A stretch of DNA of 64,000 nucleotides from Salinicola acroporae (GTDB lineage: Bacteria; Pseudomonadota; Gammaproteobacteria; Pseudomonadales; Halomonadaceae), in the NCBI RefSeq assembly GCF_003206615.1, contig NZ_PZJW01000012.1:1-64000 (forward strand), read 5' to 3'. The translations under genes and the position numbers were made by a program. The notes beneath the pieces were generated by a model. That model had not been told where the DNA came from, did no database searches, and saw only the letters and a program-made list of their open reading frames with translations. Positions 38,385 through 49,375 of this stretch are shown in pieces; the first letter of the stretch is position 1, and every line of letters starts with the position of its first letter.

Positions 38385-39002
38385 ATGGCGTTTCGCTTCC
38401 GCTGGCTCGCCGCATCGGTCCTGATGACATCGCTCTCCGGCTGCCTGGCGCTTCCCCAGGTCGGCTTCATGCTGGGACGAATCGCGCTGTCGTCGATGGG
38501 CGTCGAGAACGTGCGCATCGGCAACTATCACTTCTCGCCCGGCCTGGAGGGAATCGACGAACTGACGCTGCTGAGTTCGGGACTGGCGTTGGCCGGCCTG
38601 CCGGTGAACGTCGATCTGCCGCTGGCGATGGTGCTGCCGGCGGGAACGCCGTCGATCACGCTGCAGGGCTTCGACTGGCAACTCCAGGTACCCGGCGCGG
38701 AACCCGCCGCTGGCGAAGTCACCGAGCCGATCTCGCTGACGGGCGGCGAGCCCGCGACCGTCACCCTGCCGGTCTCGCTGGAGCCGGAAGGCCTCGACGA
38801 ACTCTCGTCCAGGGCCAATCGCGTGTCGTCCCTGCTCTCGCTCGCCCGGCGCTTGAGTCGTGCCGGCGCACTGCCGACGGGCAGCCAACTGACACTGACG
38901 CCCACACTGCCGGCCGCGCTCGATGGCATCGTCACGGCACCGACACTGACCCTGGATATCGGCGACCCCGCCGACGGCGGCCAGCAAACCCCGTCGGCTT
39001 GA
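38385..39002 (+). CDS. Putative lipoprotein of unknown function
   Basis: I do not recognise this 205-residue protein. It has a signal peptide with lipobox LSGC, so the mature protein should be lipid-anchored. The rest is rich in Leu, Pro and Thr with alternating hydrophobic residues (LPVNVDLPLAMVLPAG, SQLTLTPTLPAAL), suggesting beta structure. A single polar helix-like stretch lies near SSRANRVSSLLSLARRL. No cysteine or catalytic motif stands out. The ATG at 38385 has AAGGAG seven bases upstream. It may be cotranscribed with the M48 protease lipoprotein 76 bp downstream. Confidence 0.7.
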   Translation: MAFRFRWLAASVLMTSLSGCLALPQVGFMLGRIALSSMGVENVRIGNYHFSPGLEGIDELTLLSSGLALAGLPVNVDLPLAMVLPAGTPSITLQGFDWQLQVPGAEPAAGEVTEPISLTGGEPATVTLPVSLEPEGLDELSSRANRVSSLLSLARRLSRAGALPTGSQLTLTPTLPAALDGIVTAPTLTLDIGDPADGGQQTPSA

Positions 39003-39078
39003 CCGCCCTGCCAGGCCGGGTATCTTGGGCCAATCGGCACCCCCAATAACCTATGACCAGAGAGTTTCGGAGAGCATC

Positions 39079-39885
39079 ATGTCAGGAAGACCTTCCCCCC
39101 GGCTGATTGGCGCCCTCGGCCTCGCGGCCCTGCTGAGCGCCTGCAGCACCTCGCCGATGGGCCGCAACCAGTTGGCCTTCTACTCCGACGACGAGCTGGC
39201 GCAGATGGGCCAGCAGAGCTTTGCCCAGTACCAACAGGAGTTGCCCACGGTCAGCGGCGCCAAGGCCAGCTACGTGCAGTGCGTGGCGAAAGCGATCACC
39301 GCCGAGGTTCCCGCCAGCGCCGGTATCTCCGAGTGGGAGGTCAAGCTGTTCAAGGACGACACCGCCAACGCCTTCGCCCTGCCGGGCGGCTATATTGGCG
39401 TCAACACCGGGCTGCTCGACGTCGCCACCAACCAGGACCAGTTGGCCGCGGTCATCGGCCACGAGGTCGGTCACGTGCTGGCGCACCACGCCAACGAGCG
39501 CGTCTCCACCCAGGCGGCGACGCAGAGCGGGCTCTCTGTACTGCAGACGGTGGCAGGCCTGCAGGGCGCGGGTGGTGAGCAGCTAATGGGGCTGCTGGGG
39601 GCGGGGGCGCAATACGGCGTGATCCTGCCATTCTCGCGCCAGCAGGAGTCGGAAGCCGACCTGGTGGGGCTGGACCTGATGGCCGATGCCGGGTTCGACC
39701 CCAGCGCCAGCATTCAGCTGTGGCAGAACATGTCGGCCAACAGCCAGGGCGAGCCGCCGGCCTGGATGTCCACCCACCCCAGCAACTCGCAGCGGATGGA
39801 AGGCCTGCACAATCGCCTCAGCGAGGCCCAGTCGCGCTACGAACAGGCCAAGGCCAACGGCAAGCGCCCCAGCTGCAAGGTTTAA
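39079..39885 (+). CDS. M48-family metalloprotease lipoprotein
   Basis: A periplasmic zinc metalloprotease related to LoiP/YcaL/BepA. The 268-residue product has a lipobox LLSAC. The zinc motif HExxH is in VIGHEVGHVLAHH and the third ligand in SRQQESEADLVGLDLM. The C-terminal tail is short with no TPR domain, so it resembles LoiP/YcaL more than BepA. The start ATG at 39079 follows CGGAGAGC; the frame opens earlier at 39025. A role in outer-membrane quality control is inferred from the family. Confidence 0.92.
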   Translation: MSGRPSPRLIGALGLAALLSACSTSPMGRNQLAFYSDDELAQMGQQSFAQYQQELPTVSGAKASYVQCVAKAITAEVPASAGISEWEVKLFKDDTANAFALPGGYIGVNTGLLDVATNQDQLAAVIGHEVGHVLAHHANERVSTQAATQSGLSVLQTVAGLQGAGGEQLMGLLGAGAQYGVILPFSRQQESEADLVGLDLMADAGFDPSASIQLWQNMSANSQGEPPAWMSTHPSNSQRMEGLHNRLSEAQSRYEQAKANGKRPSCKV

Positions 39886-40000
39886 CATCCAACCTTTCAG
39901 CATCTGGCACAGGGGCGGGCAGGTAGAACCGACAAGCTTGAATCCGCCACCCCACGACGCCTCCCAGACGGCGCTGGACGACAATTGCCAGTGAAGGGTC

Positions 40001-40078
40001 TTGTGTCATGGATGACACAAGAGGCGCGTTGGGCAGGATGCCCTTTCGCGCCGACCCGAACGCTGGCGATTGGCGTTC
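40001..40078. repeat. Cluster of consecutive hairpins (REP-like) in the 39886-40214 gap
   Basis: Three inverted repeats follow one another in this 329-bp gene-free gap: CTTGTGTCAT/ATGACACAAG (40001-40022, perfect 10-bp arms), GGCGCG..GGGCA/TGCCC..CGCGCC (40024-40053), and GAACGC/GCGTTC (about 40058-40078). The tops of the first two share the sequence GGATG. This looks like a dispersed intergenic repeat or a structured RNA; no gene is visible in the gap. Confidence 0.55.
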
Positions 40079-40101
40079 AGGATTTCGCCGTCTGTGGCGT
40101 C

Positions 40102-40134
40102 AAAAAAGGGGAGCGCGAGGGGCTTGCCCCTCGC
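40102..40134 (-). terminator. Probable terminator of the hemF-aroE unit
   Basis: On the minus strand GCGAGGGG and CCCCTCGC (40134-40127 and 40122-40115) form an 8-bp GC stem with a 4-nt loop. Seven bases later comes a run of six T (40107-40102). It lies about 80 bp after the aroE stop. Confidence 0.6.
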
Positions 40135-40214
40135 AATCACGAGCAAGAGGGTTGTCGAGACTCGGCAGTCGTAAACGGACTCTGCTGGAATTCGTTGCCC
40201 TGTCGAAACCCAGG

Positions 40215-42031
<1,817 letters not shown>

Positions 42032-42583
42032 TCAGGCGCGCAGCAGCCGCCCGGTCGTCAGATCGCGGATGGTGCTGGGCCGGTCGCGTCCACCGAGTGG
42101 CCCATCGACGATCGCGCCCAACGCCTCACCAAATGTTTCACGCACCTCGTCGGCGCTCATCGCCGGCGCTTCACCGGCACGATTGGCCGACGTCGACACC
42201 AAGGGTCCACCCCAGGCGGCGCACAACCCCTGCACCAGCGGATGGTCGCTGACCCGGACCGCCAGCGTGGGATGATTCCCTCTCAGCAGCGGTCTGGCCC
42301 GCCCGTTATCGGGTATCAGCCAGGTGTGAGGTCCCGGCCAGGTCTCGAGAAGGCGACGGCGGGCTCGCTCGTCGATGCCCTCGAGCCACTCCGACAGCTG
42401 CCGGATGTCACCGGCGATCAGGATCAGGCCCTTTTCACTGGCGCGCCCCTTGAGCGCGATCAGCGATGCCAGCGCCCGTTCGTCGTCCGGGTCGCAGCCG
42501 AGCCCCCATACCCCTTCGGTCGGATAGGCGATGATTCCTCCCTGCCGAAGGGAGGAGACGGCCGCCGAGAAATCTTGACGCAT
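42032..42583 (-). CDS. tsaC: Threonylcarbamoyl-AMP synthase TsaC
   Basis: TsaC makes threonylcarbamoyl-AMP for the t6A37 modification of ANN-decoding tRNAs. The 183-residue product has GGIIAYPTEGVWGLGCDP, KGRASEKGLILIAG and SANRAGEAPA, the signature blocks of the short (TsaC, not Sua5) form. The ATG at 42583 follows GGAAGAGAG. A longer reading from 42649 would add a Cys/Arg-rich stretch not expected in the family. A 13-bp direct repeat (CTGGGTCTCTCTT, 42584-42596 and 42607-42619) covers and duplicates the ribosome-site region. Confidence 0.93.
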   Translation of the reverse strand: MRQDFSAAVSSLRQGGIIAYPTEGVWGLGCDPDDERALASLIALKGRASEKGLILIAGDIRQLSEWLEGIDERARRRLLETWPGPHTWLIPDNGRARPLLRGNHPTLAVRVSDHPLVQGLCAAWGGPLVSTSANRAGEAPAMSADEVRETFGEALGAIVDGPLGGRDRPSTIRDLTTGRLLRA

Positions 42584-42837
42584 CTGGGTCTCTCTTCCAA
42601 GAAAACCTGGGTCTCTCTTGCACCAACATCCGGGCCTGGCTTTCACCAAGGCCCGGCTGCCATTTCCACGACAGTCGAGCTGCTGCCCATGGGCCGAATT
42701 CTAGCACGCCGACACGCCGCCGGGCCGTGCGCCAACGTCGCACCCCAGGCACCCTGGAGGTGGCGAATGCCCGCGCCGGCGGCCATATTGAGGAACCGGG
42801 TATTCCTCCACCGGACAGGACAATCAAGGAAACGCCA

Positions 42838-43674
42838 ATGCCCCGCTCATCACTGCCCCCGATACTGCTCTCGCTGGCGCTGACCGGCGGTCTCGCCGCC
42901 TGCGCCCAGCAGCCGGCCCAACCGCCCGCCCCGCAGACCTCCCTCGCCGACGAGCTGGTGATGGCGACGGCCTGGATGCAATCCTCCGGCGAGTACGCCG
43001 CGCTGAGCCACCAGGCCTTCAACCTCGCCCGCATGAACCTGGATCGTGCGCTCGCCGCCGACGGCAGCCAGGCACAGCGCCCGCCGGCGATCATCGTCGA
43101 CGTCGACGAGACGGTGCTCGACAACAGCCCCTACGAGGCGTGGCTGATCGCCAACGACGAGAATTATGCCAGCGATAGCTGGCACCAGTGGGTGGAGCGA
43201 GCCAGCGCGGTACCGATGCCGGGAGCAAGCTCCTTTCTCGATTACGCCGCCTCGCGGGGCGTGGAGATCTTCTACGTCACCAACCGCCGCGACGACGAAA
43301 CGGAGGCGACGCTGCGCAACCTGCGTCAGGTCGGCTTTCCCGATGCCGACCACGAGCACTTCCTGCCGCGTACCGACTCGAGCGACAAGACGTCCAGGCG
43401 CCTGCGCGTCGCGCAGTCGCACTGGGTCGTACTGCTGATGGGTGACAATCTGGGCGACTTCTCCCAGGGGTTCGACCGCGAGAGCGCCGCGGCGCGACGT
43501 GCCGCCGCCAACGCCCAGGCCGACGCTTTCGGCAGCCGCTACATCGTGCTGCCCAATCCGGCCTACGGCGCGTGGGAGGAAGCGATCTATGGTGGGGACT
43601 GGAGCCTGAGCGACGAGCAGAAATCCCGTGCCCGCCGCAACCATCTCGAGGCATGGGGCGGGCCGACCCGCTGA
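42838..43674 (+). CDS. Class C acid phosphatase lipoprotein (e(P4)-like 5'-nucleotidase)
   Basis: A secreted HAD-type phosphatase, probably anchored in the outer membrane and acting on nucleotides such as NMN. The 278-residue product has a signal sequence with lipobox LAAC. The HAD motif I is VDVDETVLDNSPY, motif II is FYVTNRR, and LLMGDNLGDF supplies the later acidic residues, all as in the Haemophilus e(P4) family. The ATG at 42838 is preceded by AAGGAAACGCC. It is divergent from tsaC. Confidence 0.92.
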   Translation: MPRSSLPPILLSLALTGGLAACAQQPAQPPAPQTSLADELVMATAWMQSSGEYAALSHQAFNLARMNLDRALAADGSQAQRPPAIIVDVDETVLDNSPYEAWLIANDENYASDSWHQWVERASAVPMPGASSFLDYAASRGVEIFYVTNRRDDETEATLRNLRQVGFPDADHEHFLPRTDSSDKTSRRLRVAQSHWVVLLMGDNLGDFSQGFDRESAAARRAAANAQADAFGSRYIVLPNPAYGAWEEAIYGGDWSLSDEQKSRARRNHLEAWGGPTR

Positions 43675-43705
43675 AGCGTTTTCCGAGCGGCGAATGTGGC
43701 GAGCA

Positions 43706-44941
43706 TCAACGCCCTCTTCTGACCCAGCCGCCCGAGGTCTGGGCGACCCAGCCATCGAGTTCGAGTTCGAGCAGCCCCAACTGGACGTCGGCGACGGACA
43801 GTCCGGTCAGGTCGACCAGCAGATCCACCGGCGTCGGCGCATCGCTGAGCGCAGCCAGCAGCGGCGATGCCGGCATATCGATCGCCGCCGCTCCCGTCGA
43901 CGACGCCTGGCGGGCGTCCGTCACCGGCCCGGGCGCAGCCGGACGCTGGCGTGGCGGTCCGCCCGGCGAAGCCATCGGCTGCGTGGTCGGGATGGCGGCA
44001 TCGGGCTCAGACACCGGTACCTGCCAGGGCGACAGATCACCCACGATGTCCTCTACATGGCGCACCAGCGCAGCCTCGCCCTGCCGAATCAGGCGCAGGC
44101 AGCCCTCGGACTGAGGGTTGTGGATCGAGCCCGGTATCGCGAACACCTCCCGGTTCTGCTCCAGCGCCAGCCGCGCGCTCACCAGCGAGCCGCTCTTCTC
44201 CGCGGCCTCCACGACCAGTACGCCTTGTGACAGCCCCGTGATCAGCCGGTTGCGACGAGGAAAGAAACGCGGATGAGCCCGCGTCTCCGGCGGGTGTTCG
44301 GAGATCAGCAGCCCGTCGCCTTCCCATAGTTCCCGGAAGAGCGCGGCATGGCGTGGCGGATAGACCACGTCCACCCCGCAGCCGAGCACGCCGATGGTTG
44401 CGCCGCCGGCCTGCAGTGCCGCCCGCTGTGCGGCACCGTCGATACCCAGCGCCATGCCGCTGGCGATACAGAACCCCCTGGCGACCAGTTCCCGGGCGAA
44501 CCGCACGGCATTGTCCTGCCCTTCCCGCGTGGGTCGCCGAGTACCGACCATCGCGATGGCGCGCTGCGACAGTATCGAGAGCTCGCCCTTGGCCCACAGC
44601 ACCGTCGGTGGGTCCGGCAACTGGGTCAGCAGTTCGGGCCAGGCCGGATGCCCCGGATGGAGCAGATGCCGCCGCGAATCGGTGCGTTCCCACTCGAGCG
44701 CCGCGTCGACTGCCGGCGTGAGCGGGCTACGCGAAGGGTGCTCCAGCCACAGCCGCAGCGGCTGAGCCAGGTTGGCGGGCAGTGCCGCCAGCCATCCCTG
44801 CGGCCACGCCATGTCGCCTCCTTCACGCCATCGACGCAGCAGGGGTGCCAGCCGAACCGGGCCCAGCCCGGGCAGTGCACTCAACGCCAACCAGTCGCGC
44901 AGCGTCGGGCTCACTGCCGGCACCTGCCAGCGCGGCGCCAC
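43706..44941 (-). CDS. dprA: DNA-processing protein DprA (Smf)
   Basis: DprA loads RecA onto incoming single-stranded DNA during transformation and is widely conserved even in non-competent bacteria. The 411-residue product has an N-terminal SAM-like region and the Rossmann-type core (AMVGTRRPTREGQDNAVRFA, ASGMALGIDGAAQRAAL, IGVLGCGVDVVYPP, FPRRNRLITGLSQGVLVVEA, AIPGSIHNP). A C-terminal winged-helix domain (about 345-410) follows an Ala/Pro-rich linker. It follows the LysM-protein gene with a 22-bp gap on the same strand. Confidence 0.95.
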   Translation of the reverse strand: MAPRWQVPAVSPTLRDWLALSALPGLGPVRLAPLLRRWREGGDMAWPQGWLAALPANLAQPLRLWLEHPSRSPLTPAVDAALEWERTDSRRHLLHPGHPAWPELLTQLPDPPTVLWAKGELSILSQRAIAMVGTRRPTREGQDNAVRFARELVARGFCIASGMALGIDGAAQRAALQAGGATIGVLGCGVDVVYPPRHAALFRELWEGDGLLISEHPPETRAHPRFFPRRNRLITGLSQGVLVVEAAEKSGSLVSARLALEQNREVFAIPGSIHNPQSEGCLRLIRQGEAALVRHVEDIVGDLSPWQVPVSEPDAAIPTTQPMASPGGPPRQRPAAPGPVTDARQASSTGAAAIDMPASPLLAALSDAPTPVDLLVDLTGLSVADVQLGLLELELDGWVAQTSGGWVRRGR

Positions 44942-44963
44942 GTCGTTGTCAGCGGCGCCGCGC

Positions 44964-46145
44964 TCAAGGCGCTCCTCCCATGGCCACCGCCTCGCGCAGA
45001 TCGCGCGGCACGACGAGGCGGTCGCCCACCGCCAGCGGCTGGGAAACCCGCATGACCAGGGCGTAGCTCAGGTGATCGAAGACGCGGAAGACCATCACCG
45101 CGCCCGCCTCGGTGTCCGGCAACGTCACCCAGGTATCACGGCTATCGTCGTGCACGCGTTCGCCTTGGCGCATCGCCTGCAGCACATGACCGGCCTCGAT
45201 CCCGTCCGCGCTGCCACGGTCGATCGCCACCACATCGTAGCGACCGATGAAACGCACCCCGGCGGGGATGGACAGGATCGTCGCCACCACCGGCGTGTCC
45301 GGCGCTCGAGGCTCGAACCGAGTCGCGATGCCGCCTTCGGTCAGCGCCAGCAAATAGTCGCCGCTGCGAATCTCCTGAACGGCGTCCAGCACCTCCAGTT
45401 CACCGACGTCGTCCACCTTTCGAATCACTTTCACGTGTCCGAGCCGTCGCAGTTCCAGCCCGCGCAGCGTTCCGGCGAGAGCCTCCTGGCCCGGCGTTGT
45501 CCCGGCATCCGGTTGTCGAGCCGCCTGCCGGGGCGCGCCCGTCGAGCGCGGAATCCGGTAGTCGGTGCCAGGGCGATAGACGCCCAGCGTCTCGCCCGCT
45601 GCTGGCAGGATTCCATGGGCATACAGCCTGTCGCCGGCACCACTCAGCAGCCGCTGCGACTGTCCGGCAACGACCGTCGGTGCCTCTTCGAGGATGGCGG
45701 GATCGACGATCTGATAGGCATCCAGGAAGACCTTGATGCGATCCAGCGGCAGCCCTGGCACGGCATCCCGCGTCGGCGCCCGGCGGACACCGGGCGAAAG
45801 CCGAACCGTCTGGCCGCGCCCACGCTCCAGCGACAGCCGTGGCGAACCGGCCACACCGGCGTCGAGGCTGAGCACATCGCCCGGATAGAGTGTCTGCGGC
45901 GAGGCGACCTGCGGGTTGTGCCGCCACAGCGCCTGCCACTGCCACGGCGAGTCGAGAAATCGCGAGGCGATGCCCCACAGCGTGTCGCCCTCGCGCACCG
46001 TATATTGGGCAGGCGCGTCCGCCTTGAGCGACAACGCCCATGCCGGGTTCGAAAACGCCGCCATCACGCCAAGGCCGCCGACCAGCAGCCAGCGCCACAT
46101 CCTGGCGCGGCAGCGATGCGGCCTCGTCCCCTCCTGACTGATCAT
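44964..46145 (-). CDS. LysM-domain peptidoglycan-binding protein (TsaP-like)
   Basis: A 393-residue exported protein with a signal peptide ending near SNPAWA and one LysM domain (YTVREGDTLWGIASRFL to YPGDVLSL, about residues 47-95). A long C-terminal domain of beta character follows. The gene lies between dprA and def, the place occupied in Pseudomonas by the LysM protein PA0020/TsaP, which anchors the type IV pilus secretin. That role is inferred from position and the LysM domain. The ATG at 46145 is chosen; a further in-frame ATG (MWRWLL) 15 codons on would also give a signal peptide. Confidence 0.8.
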   Translation of the reverse strand: MISQEGTRPHRCRARMWRWLLVGGLGVMAAFSNPAWALSLKADAPAQYTVREGDTLWGIASRFLDSPWQWQALWRHNPQVASPQTLYPGDVLSLDAGVAGSPRLSLERGRGQTVRLSPGVRRAPTRDAVPGLPLDRIKVFLDAYQIVDPAILEEAPTVVAGQSQRLLSGAGDRLYAHGILPAAGETLGVYRPGTDYRIPRSTGAPRQAARQPDAGTTPGQEALAGTLRGLELRRLGHVKVIRKVDDVGELEVLDAVQEIRSGDYLLALTEGGIATRFEPRAPDTPVVATILSIPAGVRFIGRYDVVAIDRGSADGIEAGHVLQAMRQGERVHDDSRDTWVTLPDTEAGAVMVFRVFDHLSYALVMRVSQPLAVGDRLVVPRDLREAVAMGGAP

Positions 46146-46336
46146 TATCGTCGTCCCACCGGTGATTACCTCGAGGTATTGCTGCATAGATCGGCGCCGC
46201 CACGTCGGACTTGAGGATCCGACGCCCCGGGATCGGCGTCCTGGGCATCGAACCGGCCCGGCGGTTTCCCCACCAGCGCTGGCGATCTACAATAGGGAGA
46301 TCACGTCACTCATGCCGATAGGCACGCAAAACGACT

Positions 46337-46843
46337 ATGGCCATCAGAACCATTCTCCAATACCCCGATCCGCGCCTGCGCACCAAGGCCGCCCCGGTCG
46401 ATCACGTCGACGACGAGATCCGCACCCTGGTCGACGACATGCTGGCAACGATGTACGACGCCTCCGGCATCGGCCTGGCAGCGACGCAGATCGACGTTCA
46501 CCAGCGCGTGATCGTCATGGATGTCAGCGACGACCGCAACGACCCGCTGGTGCTGATCAACCCGAGCTACGAGCCGCTGGACGACGAGCGCGAGCCGCTG
46601 CAGGAAGGCTGCCTGTCGATCCCCGACTACTACGCCGAGGTGCCGCGGGCGCTGCGCATTCATCTCAAGGCGACCGATCGCGACGGCAACGCCTACGAAC
46701 TGGACGCCGACGGCCTGCTGGCCCACTGCATCCAGCATGAGTGCGATCATCTGGAAGGTGTCCTGTTCGTCGACTACCTGTCGCCGCTCAAGCGCGACCG
46801 CATTCTCAAGAAGATGCAGAAGCGCCAGAAGCAGGAGGCCTGA
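46337..46843 (+). CDS. def: Peptide deformylase
   Basis: Def removes the formyl group from nascent proteins. The 168-residue product shows the three metal-site motifs: [14 protein letters not shown] and QHECDHLEG. It begins [18 protein letters not shown], the typical type I deformylase N terminus. It is the first gene of def-fmt-rsmB-trkA, divergent from the LysM-dprA pair. Confidence 0.98.
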   Translation: MAIRTILQYPDPRLRTKAAPVDHVDDEIRTLVDDMLATMYDASGIGLAATQIDVHQRVIVMDVSDDRNDPLVLINPSYEPLDDEREPLQEGCLSIPDYYAEVPRALRIHLKATDRDGNAYELDADGLLAHCIQHECDHLEGVLFVDYLSPLKRDRILKKMQKRQKQEA

Positions 46844-46957
46844 TCGCCTGCCTCACCGCTCCCCGGACTTGCAAAGGCCGGCCGTCCCCGTGACGCCGGC
46901 CTTCGTCATTCGCGGGCATCGTCCATCTTCAAGCATCACTCATCAGGAATCTATCGC

Positions 46958-47956
46958 ATGCGTCACCGTGTCGAAGGGCCGTCGCTGCGGATCGTTTTCG
47001 CCGGCACGCCCGACTTCGCCGCCGAGAGCCTGAAGGCGCTGCTCGCCTCCCGTCATCGGGTGGTCGGCGTCTATACCCAGCCGGATCGACCCGCCGGGCG
47101 CGGCCGCAAGCTCACGCCCAGCCCGGTCAAGCGTCTCGCCGAGCAACACGATCTGCCGGTGGAACAGCCGCTCAGTCTCAGGGACGAGGCGGCCCAGCGG
47201 CGGCTGGCCGAGTTCGAGGCGGACGTGATGATCGTCGTCGCCTACGGCCTGCTGCTACCCCAGGCGGTACTCGACACGCCCCGGCTCGGCTGCCTCAACG
47301 TGCACGCCTCGTTGCTGCCGCGCTGGCGCGGCGCGGCGCCGATCCAGCGTGCCATCGAGGCCGGCGACAGCGAGAGCGGTATCACCCTGATGCAGATGGA
47401 TGCCGGTCTCGATACCGGCGACATGTTGCTGATCGAACGGACCCCCATCGATGACGCCACCACCGGTGGCGATCTTCATGACCGCCTTGCCGAGCTCGGC
47501 GGCCGGACACTGGTCGAGGGCGTCGACGCGCTGGCCGAGGGCAGCCTGAGCCCCACGCCGCAACCGGCGTCCGGTGTCACCTACGCCAGCAAGCTCTCGA
47601 AGCCGGAAGCAGAGCTCGATTTCCGTCAGCCGGCGACAGCATTGTCCCGCCGGATTCGTGCCTTCAATCCGTGGCCGGTGGCCTGGACCCGGCTCGACGG
47701 CGAGCCGTTGCGGCTATGGTTCGCCGTGCCGGATACCGGACCCGGCGAGCAGGATGCCGAGCCTGGGACACTGCTGGCGCCGGACGGTGAGGCACTGCGA
47801 ATCGCCTGCGGCGTCGACGGCCGCGACGTGCTGCGAGTGACCCGACTGCAGATGCCGGGCGGCAAGCCCCTCGCGGCCCGCGACCTACTCAACGCCAATC
47901 ACCCTCGTCTCAGCCCCGGCCAGCGCCTGGGCCAGCCCAAGGAAGCCGACCGATGA
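46958..47956 (+). CDS. fmt: Methionyl-tRNA formyltransferase
   Basis: Fmt formylates initiator Met-tRNA with 10-formyltetrahydrofolate. The 332-residue product has the catalytic block LGCLNVHASLLPRWRGAAPIQ. Folate and substrate loops (RIVFAGTPDFAAESL, ITLMQMDAGLDTGDML) and a C-terminal OB-like domain are also present. The last bases overlap the rsmB start (ATGA), indicating coupled translation. It lies 114 bp after def. Confidence 0.97.
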   Translation: MRHRVEGPSLRIVFAGTPDFAAESLKALLASRHRVVGVYTQPDRPAGRGRKLTPSPVKRLAEQHDLPVEQPLSLRDEAAQRRLAEFEADVMIVVAYGLLLPQAVLDTPRLGCLNVHASLLPRWRGAAPIQRAIEAGDSESGITLMQMDAGLDTGDMLLIERTPIDDATTGGDLHDRLAELGGRTLVEGVDALAEGSLSPTPQPASGVTYASKLSKPEAELDFRQPATALSRRIRAFNPWPVAWTRLDGEPLRLWFAVPDTGPGEQDAEPGTLLAPDGEALRIACGVDGRDVLRVTRLQMPGGKPLAARDLLNANHPRLSPGQRLGQPKEADR

Positions 47957-49281
47957 ATCCTGGCGATACCCGCGCCTTTGCCGCGCGACTGCTGGTACCG
48001 GTACTCGACGGCAAGGGGTCGCTCTCGGGACTCGATGCCGACCTGGCCGCCAGCGTGATCAAGGAGCGCGACCGAGGCTTCGTCAAGGCACTCTGCTACG
48101 GTGTCTGCCGCGCCCATCCACGCCTCGATGCCCTGGCGGGTCAGCTGCTGCGCCAGCCCATGAAGCAGCGCGACACCGACGTCCAGGCACTGCTGCTGAT
48201 CGGGCTGTACCAGCTCCTCCACATGCGGGTACCGCCTCATGCCGCCGTCAGCGAGACGGCGGGCGCCGCGCGCGCGCTCGGCAAGGCGTGGGCGACGAAG
48301 GTGGTCAATGGCTGCCTGCGCCGGTTCCAGCGGGAGTCGGTGGCATTGCAGGCGAAGGTGGACAAGGACGCGCCGGTCGCCCTGTGGCACCCGGCCTGGC
48401 TGCTGCTGGAGTTCCGCGACGCCTGGCCTGACGACTGGCGAGCGATCTGCGCGGCCAACAACGACGCGGGGCCGATGACGCTGCGCGTCAACCGGCGTCG
48501 CGTCACCCGCGAGGATTACCTGAAGCGGCTCGAGACGGCCGGGCTTGAGGCGGTACCCTGCGAATTCGCCGCGGATGGCGTCCGACTGACCACCGCCTGC
48601 GACGTGTCCCAATTGCCCGGCTTCGCCGACGGCGACGTCAGCGTTCAGGACGAATCGGCCCAGCTGTGCGCCGACCTGCTGGCACCGGCGCTGGCAGGCG
48701 ACACCACCCGGCGAGTTCTCGATGCCTGCAGCGCCCCGGGCGGCAAGACCGCCCACCTGCTCGAACGTTTCGACGCCGAGCTTACCGCACTGGACATCGA
48801 CCCGGCCCGCCTGAAGCGGGTCTCGTCGACGCTGCAGCGACTGAGGCTGGAAGCCCGTCTTCACGCCGCCGATGCCGGCCGCGCGGACGCGGACGGCGAC
48901 TGGTGGGACGGCCAGCCGTTCGACACGATCCTGCTCGACGCCCCCTGCTCCGGCACCGGCGTGATTCGGCGCCATCCGGATATCAAGCTGACCCGTCGCC
49001 ACAGCGACATCGCCGAACTGGCGGCGCTGCAATCGCGCCTGCTGGATACGCTGTGGAGCAAGCTCGCGCCGGGCGGCGTCCTGCTCTATGCCACCTGTTC
49101 GGTGCTGCCGGCGGAAAACGAGGCCCAGATCGACGCGTTCCTGGCGCGCACGCCGGAGGCCGACGCCGATACGCCGCGCGAACTCGACTGGGGCCGGCCG
49201 AGCGGCCCTGGTCGGCAACTGCTGCCCACCCCGGCCGGCCACGACGGCTTCTTCTACGCCCGGCTGCGCAAGCGCGCCTGA
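47953..49281 (+). CDS. rsmB: 16S rRNA m5C967 methyltransferase RsmB
   Basis: RsmB methylates C967 of 16S rRNA. The 442-residue product has an N-terminal NusB-like helical domain and a Rossmann methylase domain with DACSAPGGKTAHLLE for SAM. The two cysteines of m5C methylases are in LLDAPCSGTGVIRRHP and YATCSVLPAENEAQ. It starts within the fmt stop. trkA follows after pncA and the dodecin gene, which interrupt the rsmB-trkA order seen in Pseudomonas. Confidence 0.96.
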   Translation: MNPGDTRAFAARLLVPVLDGKGSLSGLDADLAASVIKERDRGFVKALCYGVCRAHPRLDALAGQLLRQPMKQRDTDVQALLLIGLYQLLHMRVPPHAAVSETAGAARALGKAWATKVVNGCLRRFQRESVALQAKVDKDAPVALWHPAWLLLEFRDAWPDDWRAICAANNDAGPMTLRVNRRRVTREDYLKRLETAGLEAVPCEFAADGVRLTTACDVSQLPGFADGDVSVQDESAQLCADLLAPALAGDTTRRVLDACSAPGGKTAHLLERFDAELTALDIDPARLKRVSSTLQRLRLEARLHAADAGRADADGDWWDGQPFDTILLDAPCSGTGVIRRHPDIKLTRRHSDIAELAALQSRLLDTLWSKLAPGGVLLYATCSVLPAENEAQIDAFLARTPEADADTPRELDWGRPSGPGRQLLPTPAGHDGFFYARLRKRA

Positions 49282-49340
49282 TCACTCCTCTACCACACCG
49301 TTGTCTCGCCCGCCACGCCAGCGGGCCAGTACGATCGCCC

Positions 49341-49375
49341 CGATGTGCACCACGCCACATCGGGGCGTGGTGCAC
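49341..49375 (+). promoter_or_regulatory. Overlapping inverted repeats upstream of pncA
   Basis: GTGCACCACGCC (49345-49356) and GGCGTGGTGCAC (49364-49375) form a perfect 12-bp stem with a 7-nt loop. A second pair, CGATGTG (49341-49347) and CACATCG (49356-49362), overlaps it, so the two hairpins exclude each other. It lies 60 bp after rsmB and about 60 bp before the likely pncA start. No T tract follows. Confidence 0.5.

Noticed and set aside
44772-46214. 480-codon plus-strand frame over dprA and the LysM gene
   Set aside because: Antisense to two well-supported genes and without family features.
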